This document shows, piece after piece, positions 54,717-64,000 of a stretch of 64,000 nucleotides of DNA. The first letter of the stretch is position 1. Every line of letters starts with the position of its first letter. A model generated the notes under the pieces. The model saw nothing but the letters and a program-made list of their open reading frames with translations, did no database searches and was not told the origin of the DNA. The DNA is taken from NCBI GenBank assembly GCA_013076295.1, contig RQOL01000532.1, positions 2,790,001-2,854,000 of the forward strand, given 5' to 3'. The DNA comes from Sanderia malayensis (taxonomy: Eukaryota; Cnidaria; Scyphozoa; Semaeostomeae; Pelagiidae). The translations under genes and the position numbers were made by a program.

Positions 54717-56989
54717 CTTTTTTACTTTTTTAATTTTTACTTTCAATTCTGCATAACTATATAACGACTTAACTTCTTTCTTGTTTTTTGTATTGATTTA
54801 CTGGTTTTTTGTTTAGTTTGAACCGAATTCCTGAATTAATTTGAAACTATAAAATTGTCTAAATTCAGTTTGAATTCTTCGTGAATATTCTGGCGATTGT
54901 TCCCTTGGGAATAAGTCACTTCCACTTTTAATTGAAGCACGAGTTTTGTGTGACAGAGAAACTTGCACAGGAAGACTCTCACCTGGCCAAAGTTGTTCGA
55001 GCCTATTAGTTTTGCAGTTTATATTTGAAAGAACAGTTGATAACATCTGCGGCAAAAGAAATTATCAGCGGTGAGTTTTCTTTAAAAATTTTTTAATTTG
55101 CTCTGTTTATCACTGTTCGTTGCTTTGCTTCAAACAACATCGACGCGACCTCACCTCACTGGTCCGAAGTTTAGAAATTTCATCATTAAGCTATTAAGCA
55201 AAATTGAACAGTGAAGAGCGTTTAAATGAAATGTTTTAGTTTTGTGAAGGAGTAATGAACAAGTCTGAAAGGGCTCTCAGTTTCAGAAATATACAGAAAG
55301 AATGTAGCCATTTAGTTAGCGGAGTTTTTCGAGCGAGTTGGTTGTGGCTGTCTATCTTAGCTTAGGCCTGTTTACATAGACCGACCGGTCACCGGTGGGT
55401 GAAATTAGACCATGGCGCTTTTCTTTCGCTTAGAAGCACACAAAACACACACAGTATTGCCTATCGCTTTTTAGAAACAATAAAACACATCTTTTGACCT
55501 AACAAAATGTACACCGGTTTTTTAATGTTCAATGACATACAATTTGGCAACATATGAATTATAAAATTACTTAGATTGTATACACTACAATATAATAGAT
55601 TTGTCATTTGATGTTGCTAAAATATCGAACGGCATTTTCGGAGAAGTTCGAATCGGTGTGGTCGTTATTCGGAGGATTACTGGTCGTATTATAATGCGTG
55701 ACGTCAGAGAGGTTTTCTGCATTTGAACTCTGAATCCTTTTTGTCAATAGATTGGTTTCGGAAAAAGTTTGGTGATTAAAATCATATCATAAGTTAGTCT
55801 CACGTTTATAAAGATACAACGAATTTAACAAGAGTTACAAGTTTAATGAGGATTTCCTGTGGAATACAACAAAACGAAAGCGAATTAGTTGAACGTAAAC
55901 TTTTTGCCAGTGATGCTAATTCACTAATTTCATATAACGAAACGATGCAATTAAATAGTGAACTATAGTCGAAAGAGAGCCCTGCTTCATATCATAGTAT
56001 AAAAGTGACAAAAATGACATAATAACTTAGAGAAAAATACTTAAATACGAACATTTTACAATGATAGATTCAGTGACGGTTTTCATAGATCAGTATCGGG
56101 CCCTTTCAGTCCTCAAAGGGCTTCAATTGGTCCATGGAAATTTATAAAGAAAAGAACATAACAATGAAATGTGCCGTTTTTAAAGGCAGTAACGTAGAGG
56201 TGTGAAAGGGCTGTATGTTCAGAAATAAACTGGAATATGACCGTAATCTCTTATCGGAGTGCCTCAAGTAGATTATCATTTAGTGGAACATTTTGGGGTA
56301 GTTCGGCGGAGTAGCAAATCTACCCCTCCCCCTCTCATATCACTGTACGGCAAAAGGAAATATAAGATAAATTCACGTGTGTGTTAATGTGTGGAAGAAT
56401 ATAAATGAATATTAATATTTTATATATATATTAGAATATAGTTCTTGCTAAAACGGCAATATCACGATAACATGATCTTTAGTAATTTGCAAAGTTTTGG
56501 TTTGCATTTCGGTGGAATATATGTTCAAGTCAATTTTGTTTCGCGTGATTACCAGCGTCATAACCATAGCAACAACAACAGCAACAACAGTATAACGTTC
56601 TTGAAGCCCTGTGTCTGCCTTAGAGCGAAACGCAAGCACAACAATATTTTGTGCGTCCAATCCAAATGTTTTTGTCTTCAACGGGCACCAATAAAACGGT
56701 TGAATAATTTCAAATACAGAATCCCAAACGATAACCGGCAAGATGTTTTCTATTAAATGTCCTCATTATAAATGTATTGAAGAGCAAGTAACGTTCCTCA
56801 GGGCAATTATCGAGTCTTCTTTGCCCTTCAGGTTTGTCTGCTCAACAGATGTCTCCTTTTTGCGACCCAAAACGAGGCTGCTTCATATTGAACTGTTTGA
56901 CAGCAAGTCGTGACAAGTCGACTTCACTTTTATTTAAACATCCTCACATTTTAATGATAAGGACATTGTTGAGCTCTCTTTTTTATTAA
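54717..56989. other. Convergent spacer between SOD and the ligand gene
   Basis: 3' region of SOD on the plus strand and of the ligand gene on the minus strand. AT-rich, with no recognised gene or repeat. Opposing open frames at 56445-56756 and 56448-56741 overlap each other and have no recognisable features. Confidence 0.45.
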
Positions 56990-59900
56990 TCAGGAATAGT
57001 TGAAATTTCTGTTTCTGTTCATTTCCGACAATTCTCGGTTCTGTTTCGGTAATGGTAAACACTTGTATCTGATTTTGTAGGCTTTCTTGTTCTTCTTCTT
57101 GTTTCTTCGTCTGTTCTTTCTCTTCTTCACGACTTTCGTACACGTCAGACCGCTCGCGCACCCGCAGCTACGCATTGCGAAGCCTCCGTTGCTGAGGAAA
57201 ATCAACTAAAAAGAAAACAAGACAACGAGTCAGGAAAATTTCTCTTCTCTTCGCGAAACAGTATGGAATGTGAAATATATTGCATCCACTCAAATGATGC
57301 ATCGTCATGAAGGGTGGTCAACGGCTTCCCCTGCTCAAGCACAGTTATGTCAAGTCTTTTAAGGCCGTTGGATTTTGTTGACTATGTACCGGCGTGAAGA
57401 TAAGTCGTTACCTCGTGAATAGCTCAGGCTATTTCACATGATGACACCTGAATTTACGATCTCACCCTCACCCCCAAATTCCTCTTCACCCACAAGTAAA
57501 ATGTTAAAAATATCACAAATCAACAATAAGCTCATGGTGAGGTGATCGTGAATTGTAAAATGTTTGATGCATTTTTAAGACAGTTGCGTGCATAATCTGT
57601 CATATTATCAAAGTGACAATAACATCACAGATTTGCAGACAAAGACCGACTTCCAATGCATTTTCTCATCGCGTCTCGCAGCAAACGAAACGATAAACAA
57701 ATCATCTTCCTTCGGGGTTTCTTGGGCCCCGTTTACACGGTACCGGTCAAGTTTTTAGCCGTTCAAGTTTTTGTACGGATAGGGGTCGCGTTTACACGAG
57801 ATCGGCTATCCGTACAAATATTTGTACGGATAGCCGTGCAAAAACTTGTCCTGTTAGGAAGAGGACGAGTTGACAACTTGAGCGGTCAAATATTTGAACG
57901 GTACCGTGTAAACGCTTCTAACCGTGCAAATATTTGTACGGATTCATAAAGAGGTGAAAAAGTCAGGAAAGCGAGGCACTTTGAAAATGCTAGATTTGGC
58001 GCTCAAAATTTAAAAGCAATTTTTTGTTATTTACGACGAAGGTTAACTTTCAGAAATAAAAAAGACGATCGTAAATTTCATAAAAATCCAGACAACAAAT
58101 CATTTCACTCGCCCACACAAAAAATAATTCGACTTGGCGCCAACGATTCATGAATCAAAGGAACCTTGAGGTGACTCGCGACAGATGGCTTTTATTTCAC
58201 TGTATTATCCAGAAAGTGAAGAAAGTAATATTAAATTAAAGGGCTTATGCAGCCTGAAATGAGATAACGATTTTTTTACGGAGATGGAGAGAAAAAGATC
58301 TGAGTATCACTATGAACCTATTTTGAGTGTTTTCTGACGAGTTTAAGTATATTTTTTCCAAGCTCAAACACAGCCAGGTCTGCGCTATATTTTCCTCACA
58401 TTATGAGTCAATTCTCGTTGCTTTCAATTAAAACAGAAATGTTAACAAATTTTGAAAAAAATAAAACTTTCAAGATTTTGATTCAGTGTGACGTCAGAAT
58501 GAACCGAGCTATTGTTCTTCAACTATTGTTCTCTGAACAAGAGCTGCCCGGCCTGTGTTGAAACAGTGTCTGGCTAAAATCTTTTCAAAATGTCATGTCG
58601 GATTGCGAAAATAGTAGCTCAAAACAAATTCCTCTGACAACGAAGGACGAAGTCTTCCTGGGGATAGCGAAGAAGACGAAGACTATTCAGTAGTCAGTTC
58701 GTATAGTTGAAACTCGCACGAAGGAGAACCTCTTGCAAGAAGACCCAGAGCTGGGTACGGCAGTGATGATAAAGAATCGGGATGTGAAGGCCTACCTAGT
58801 TATCTCTGAAAGAGCTGGATGCCCGTTTTGAAAATAAAACTTATGTTGATAATTGGTTAGTTCATTTGTTATTTAATAAATTATTGGCAACTGTTAAACA
58901 TTAATTCTATGGAATCATATGAGTTTTGTTCATTGTACTGTTTTGTCTTCAGTTGTTACGGTCCAATCCAGGTCTTCAGAAGAGTTTCGTCTTGCGAGAC
59001 TTATGGAGAGAGACGAATTTAGTGTTGGCGCAGCAAATTCAAAAAACCTTTGTTTTGAGACCACTCAAGCAAACATTTTGACTCCAGTTTTCGATCTTGT
59101 TTCATCAAGTTAAAAAACTATCATTTTCCAAAACAAAAATGAAATACTATAATTGTTGTATTAGTTGCATAAGCATACAGCTAGAAAACTTTCTTCTTTT
59201 CACCTGATGCTTCCAACGAGTCAAAAATGCTCCCCGTCTCCGTGCGTGATCGTGCTCGTGGTCCCCCCTGCCACAGCGTGCCCAGCATCTAGTATGGTAC
59301 GTCATGTTGTTTGTTATTTCAACAAGTTTAAATTTTATCCAATGAAAAACTTGCAAAGTGATATCATACTTGGTTGCCTCACTTCAAATCAAAAGTGAAC
59401 GTTTGAATCTGAGGCACATACCTTATATGGGCAAGTAGGAAGTCTACACAGACACAGACACAGACACAGACACAGACACAGAACACAACATTTTTCCCCA
59501 CTCACCAACATATACTCGCTTGCGCATGCGCGTCGCGAGTCAAAAAGCATACTGCGCATGACCATCAAAGAAAGCCGGCTAGCAAAATCCATCGTGTAAA
59601 CGGGAGGCCTATCCGTACAAATATTTGACCGGTACACCTAGCCGTACAAAAACTTGAACGGCTAAAAACTTGACCGGTACCGTGTAAACGGGGCCTTGGG
59701 GTTCACATGAAGTGCGGCGAACGAAATAGGGAGGGTGGTTATTTCACGAGGGTGTTTAGATGTCATCGAGATTTTAAAACAATTCTCTGGTATTTTATCC
59801 TTGCATTGGCCTCGAGACATCAACTGCAACAAAATGTGCATTGAAAGCCCCATATTGCCTCAAGATAGGAACGGTAACGAGACTAAAGAGGCCTGCATAC

Positions 59901-62142
59901 TGTGTGCGTGTATTCTTTGAATGGTAAGCTGGAATGGTTGAATGTAATATCATGTAACACATCCAGTGTGTAATATCACTGGACAATCTGTACACATTGT
60001 TGAAAGTGTTGAGTATTTCAACAAGATGAAGCAAAAACCTTTCATTGCTCACTGCTTGCAACTTTGGCAGGAATTTCTAAGCCCAATTCAGACATCAACA
60101 GTCCTAACGAACCATGTCCACGAATTCAAATATAGATCAGTTTCCCAGGTTGATTTTTCAAGCATGCTTGCTCCACAGACAATGTCTGGCTTTCCTCGCT
60201 GAATTTTCACACACGACACGATATAATAGCAGGCAATGTCATCCCAGCATATCGTTTCAAAGCTTTTCCGAAAACGTAATGCATGGAAGCATGTGCGAGC
60301 TTCGTCCAATCAGAGCTCAGAAATACGATTACATCACGAGAATGTCGGCATTTGATTGGATAGCTGGGAAGTATAAACAAGATGCCGGCGTTGGTGGAAT
60401 GACCCACAACGTCCCCCCCCCCCAAAAGAATCCCATAGCAAACAGCAGTTGAGGATGAACGTTAAACCAAGAACTGCTTTGAATGAGTTGGTGGAACAGG
60501 AAAGTGGCCTCCATATGTAATTTCCGCACCGTGCTCTTGCCAGATAATCCAATACGGAGCGTAACTGTGCAACGATGAATGAAATGGTCAGAGCTTCATC
60601 CAATCAGAAATCAGAATTACGATTATATCACGAGAATGTCGGCATTTGATTGGATAGCTGGGAAGTATAAACAAGATGCCAATACGGCGTGTAACTGTGC
60701 AACGATGAATGAAATGGTAAATTATCATGATCGGAACATCTCGATCGGCTCTTAGGCCCGGTTGTCTTAATCTACATGCATGCAAGTAGTCAAGCTTCTT
60801 CGCCATCGCATCTTGCTGTGTTGGGGAAGGAAGGCCATGCAATGGTCAAAAACGCCCAAGACCCACCATGATTATTTTCATTTCAAATTATACATACATG
60901 AAGTAAACAGCGGTGAGTCTGACAAAACCGTGTGAACGAATTCTCACGGCCAACCAGAAGTGCCTTGTGGGATACCAATTGATAACTTGGTTGCCGGAAT
61001 TGCACCAAGTGATGAGAAACTGCATTTGAAAGGAGCAAAAATCCCCAATGCGATTTGCATTGCTATTATTTAGGGTGAGGGTGATTAGTAGCCTCCGTCT
61101 CTTGTACTGTTTGGTACTTGAAGGGGTAATTGCGCAGAAAGATTTTAGGAGTGGCCCCCGTCTCTTGTACTGTTTTGTACTTATACGTCGTAAGCCACTC
61201 TAGATCGTGGGCTGAGCTTGACTGTTATCAAACGAGAATACAAACAGCATGCCAAATCAAAACATCTGGGTCATCGCCCTCACATTACCCCCTGTGCGCA
61301 GTTTGAGCCAGAGGCGATTTCGCCGAGTCTGACAAACCCTGCAGGGATGAGAACGAGGTTAGAAGTGTAATTTGAACTTGGCCACCGCTTAGGCCACTTA
61401 ATCGAGGTTAATTTCACCCGGCTCTGCATTCCAACAAATAAATGCTCATCGTCACGAGAATGTCGCGCGCTTTGAGTTTCGGTTAGCTGATACTTCGAGA
61501 GTAATTCTATCGACCAAAAGCGTCTTTTCGTTGCTGAAAGCAATCCCCGGCTCCACAGCGTGGTATCTGGTTAAACACCGCACAGTGCAAACAAAAATAC
61601 GAAAACTATTCGCGTAATAGTCCTCTTAAAATTCTCAGGCAAATGAATGCAAACTCGACTTCGATACGCTATGTCTACACTCGTGTCAATGCCGAGCAGG
61701 CCATTCATTGCATGGCAATTAGCATACCATGGCTTGGCATTTTCATGTGGTGGATACATACTATTGTGGTGCGCCATGATTTAGCAGACCTCGCGAATTG
61801 GTTTCTATTCCTTACGGTGGACCCAATTTGTGTTGCATTTCATGTGTACTATGGGGTATGTTTCCATATGTTCCAAGTAAAACCGTGTTAAATCGAGGCT
61901 CTCCTTCTAATCAACTGAAATGAGCATCCGGTAATGCTGATTACGAGGCTGTTAATTACGATTACGAGACAAGTTGATCATGACGATTATACATCAATAC
62001 CAATTAAAGTAATTATGATCAGACTTACCTTTGGAGGATGACATCTTTTTCCAAGGGTAATTTTTGGACTACAAACACCGTCTTTTCGATTGACGGCAAG
62101 ACAACAGCTGTCGCGTCCACATCTTGAGTTCTTTCTACATTT
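56990..62142 (-). CDS. 10-cysteine Dickkopf Cys-2/prokineticin-like ligand, partial (two 3' exons)
   Basis: Probably a small secreted signalling ligand with a colipase-type fold. Two minus-strand exons were found: 62142-62029 (38 codons, acceptor TTGTACAG, donor GTAAGT) and 57205-56990 (72 codons with stop, acceptor TTTTTAG). They join in frame with no shift. Together they hold exactly ten cysteines in the order C, C, CC, C, C, C-x-C, C, C, as in prokineticins and the Dickkopf Cys-2 domain; the stretch RSCGCASGLTCTKV is especially Dickkopf-like. Between cysteines 9 and 10 lies a strongly basic insertion (KKRKNRRRNKKKNKK). After cysteine 10 a polar tail of about 26 residues follows. The exon with the signal peptide is not identified; an ATG with a hydrophobic run at about 62220-62171 is in the wrong frame. 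Which of the two families it belongs to is unresolved. Confidence 0.72.
58595..58835 (+). pseudogene. Decayed acidic ORF inside the transposon
   Basis: From the ATG at 58595 a short frame begins MSDCENSSSKQ, is followed by a frame change, then an acidic run (GDSEEDEDYS) and Arg/Pro-rich segment interrupted by two stops. The pattern looks like the N-terminal part of a transposon-borne gene that has been mutated. I cannot name the family. Confidence 0.35.
59448..59483 (+). repeat. (CACAGA)n microsatellite
   Basis: About six tandem CACAGA units near the right end of the ~2-kb transposon. Confidence 0.95.
60297..60720 (+). repeat. Partially duplicated segment, ~131-bp offset
   Basis: The stretch containing CACGAGAATGTCGGCATTTG and ATTGGATAGCTGGGAAGTAT occurs at 60337-60385 and again at 60631-60680. 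The stretch GTAACTGTGCAACGATGAAT occurs at 60559 and at 60690. The two sets interleave, indicating nested tandem duplication in the ligand-gene intron. Confidence 0.8.
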
Positions 62143-62490
62143 CTGTACAAGATAAACAAAAAAGAACGCATTAGAAAACAAAACAAAAAAAGACTGGTAA
62201 CAAACAGAAAGAGATGAATTTTGTCATCAAAAAGATGTTATGTTGCGTAGCTTCGCTGCAGGAAAAGTTTGTAGCACTGTTATTTCGAAATTTTTCTGCT
62301 GAACGGAGCATGTGGAAACAAAAAACTGCTTTTCTCGCTGACGAAAATGCCACGGCGGCACCAAGTGATCAAAAGAATATAAACTTGAATTGCGGGCACA
62401 TTTTTCACGTTCAATATTCCAAGCGAGGGGCAGTGATGACAGAAACTCGAAACAATAACTAACATTGAGTCAATACGTGTTACATTGCAG

Positions 62491-62587
62491 TACCGTAATG
62501 CTTCGATTAAACGCCCCTCGAATAGACGCCCCTAAAAAATCAAGACAATTTATAAGCGCCCGGGCGTTTAATCGAAGCATTACGGTA
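62491..62587. mobile_element. Palindromic TA-ended MITE, 97 bp
   Basis: Perfect 26-bp inverted ends starting TACCGTAATGCTTCGATTAA and continuing ACGCCC, separated by only 45 bp. The near-identity of the arms implies either a recent insertion or a need to stay palindromic. It lies just upstream of the ligand exon at 62029-62142, in its presumed 5' intron or promoter. Confidence 0.9.
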
Positions 62588-64000
62588 TGCATAGTTTGGA
62601 AGAATGCCGTTTCGCGACGTATGATGAAACTGTATCGTCGTGAATAAAAACACAGATCAATCGCATGTTTGTCATAAATTAACACGGTCGAGTTTTGATT
62701 TACAACTATTCTCAAATCAAAGCATGGCTTGTGGTTGTTTATGAAATCTAGAACAAGGTATCAAATATAACCTGAATTATTCGAAGAACGAGAAATTTTC
62801 TTATTTTATTTCCACATAATTCCAATATATATATTTCAAACAATCATTTCATACGGTAAATTCTTTCGGGCAAAGCAAACTCCAAAACTCGATGCAACCG
62901 GATAATACTATAAAAGCAAGAATATACTAATTTTCGGTTATGAGCCTGAAAAGTGATTCTTAAATGACGCTTGTTTTTTGAAAGAGCTCAGATAAACATA
63001 AACATCTCAATCCTAACGACGCCTGAGCGTGGCTTTATTCTTATTCTAAAATTTTAGAGAGTTGAAACTCAATGTTCCTATGAACTATATTCTCATAAAA
63101 AAAGTGTGCTTGCTACAATTGAGTTGCAATGTTTGTTGCACACATTTTTGTCGATTTTTGTTTACACTTGAATAAATCAAAGTATTGCTGGAGTACTTCA
63201 ATACATACTTCAATCCATCATGAGATGGATTCAATAATTCAATGCAATACTTCCAGCAAAGTATTGCTGGAAGCATTACCTCGAGAAATCACAAAAGACC
63301 TATTTACTCTTGCACTTTATACCCCCAAAATGCATTGTCCTAAAGCAATCCGAAATGACTGCGTGTGCACCTTCTGAGGTAACACTTTGATAAATTGATT
63401 TGACTTGGAATTCATTATCACACCATTGTGATTAACGTAGCAGAAATGATGCAGGGCCAAATCTGGCCACTGTGAACAGGACTTGACAAAATATGAAAGA
63501 TGAAAGCTAACTGACGACAAATGGAAAAGGTGCCTACGCCATATGATGATGGGGTAAGTTAATTATACGCCATATTGGTAGCTCTGTGATACAATGCACC
63601 GTATGGACAGTTGCGGTGCGAGTTTTTGATCATGGAGAACTTGTTGCATAACTGCCAATGTCCATATTAGGCCCTGGACTAAATGTTCCTCATGTTTAGC
63701 AAGTCATGTGACTGCTAAAAATCATGCGCAAGAGATTCAGCCAATCGCAGTTACTACTGGCTGTGGTGGCCATCTTGTCGAATACATGAAATGTCAAACA
63801 GAAAGATTCAAACTGACTGAAGAAAAATAGCAAATTCTGTCGTCCGCCACCCGCTATTTCGTCCAAAATCACAGAAAACCATCAACTATCACATCTATTT
63901 ATTTCTGGTGTCAAATGTACATTGAAAAATAACAATAGAAACCAGAATATCAATCCTTGCATCATTATGATTTACGGATGCACTTCCTAGTTTCCCCGAA
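62588..64000. other. Right end of window, no gene recognised
   Basis: AT-rich DNA that should hold the missing 5' exon of the minus-strand ligand gene or lie upstream of it. Two short perfect inverted repeats occur at 63212-63231 and 63248-63271. Open frames on both strands have no recognisable features. Confidence 0.4.

Larger units (their letters stand above)
57725..59695. mobile_element. ~2-kb nonautonomous DNA transposon with long inverted ends
   Basis: The left end GGCCCCGTTTACACGGTACC and the following CGGTCAAGTTTTTAGCCGTT are mirrored exactly by the right end at about 59640-59695; the match extends for about 54 bp. Subterminal repeats of CAAATATTTGTACGGAT occur several times inside both ends. 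TTG flanks each side, possibly a 3-bp target duplication. The interior contains a decayed coding-like segment near 58595. It lies in the large intron of the minus-strand ligand gene. Confidence 0.75.

Noticed and set aside
56445..56756. 103-codon plus-strand frame and its minus-strand counterpart
   Set aside because: Both strands are open over the same stretch, which suggests low stop density by chance; no family features were seen.
61643..61891. 82-codon plus-strand frame with a hydrophobic stretch
   Set aside because: It has no splice or family support and lies in the intron of the minus-strand ligand gene.

Overview
This is a window of animal nuclear DNA. It carries intron-rich, GT-AG-spliced genes for metazoan proteins: a novel-type protein kinase C, a Flamingo/CELSR cadherin receptor, DPM3, SLC35B4, a secreted Cu/Zn superoxide dismutase and a 10-cysteine Dickkopf/prokineticin-like ligand. 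It also carries a DD3-3 family gene. Gene structure and protein flavour suggest a cnidarian, most likely an anthozoan such as a sea anemone or coral. That is inference from protein resemblance; no search was run. Exon boundaries were read by hand from frame continuity and splice signals and may be off by a base or two.

Layout: 643-8230 (+) novel PKC, 15 exons. 10208-16834 (+) secreted DD3-3 family protein, 8 exons. 17567-18955 (+) single-exon SLC17-type transporter. 20580-41442 (+) Flamingo/CELSR adhesion GPCR, 34 exons and about 2993 residues, with a tRNA-Gly(TCC) gene inside its last intron. 42634-43236 (+) DPM3, 4 exons, one intron apparently GC-AG. 43559-51519 (+) SLC35B4-like nucleotide-sugar transporter, 10 exons, one intron filled by a satellite with a 184-bp monomer. 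52720-54716 (+) extracellular Cu/Zn SOD, 6 exons. 56990-62142 (-) the last two exons of a small cysteine-rich ligand; its first exon was not identified.

The genes are unrelated housekeeping, signalling and adhesion loci rather than an operon-like system. The one functional adjacency is DPM3 beside SLC35B4, about 320 bp apart; both serve glycosylation in the ER/Golgi. Introns and spacers are rich in small nonautonomous DNA transposons. There are three families with TA-type termini, one hAT-like element with an exact 8-bp target duplication, and one element of about 2 kb with long inverted ends. A tRNA-derived SINE candidate and many minisatellites are also present.

The most interesting items are the 10-cysteine ligand with a strongly basic insertion, the satellite-filled intron with its repeated branch-point-like motif, the intronic tRNA gene, the GC-AG intron in DPM3, and a Trp-to-Tyr difference at the diacylglycerol-tuning position of the PKC C1B domain.
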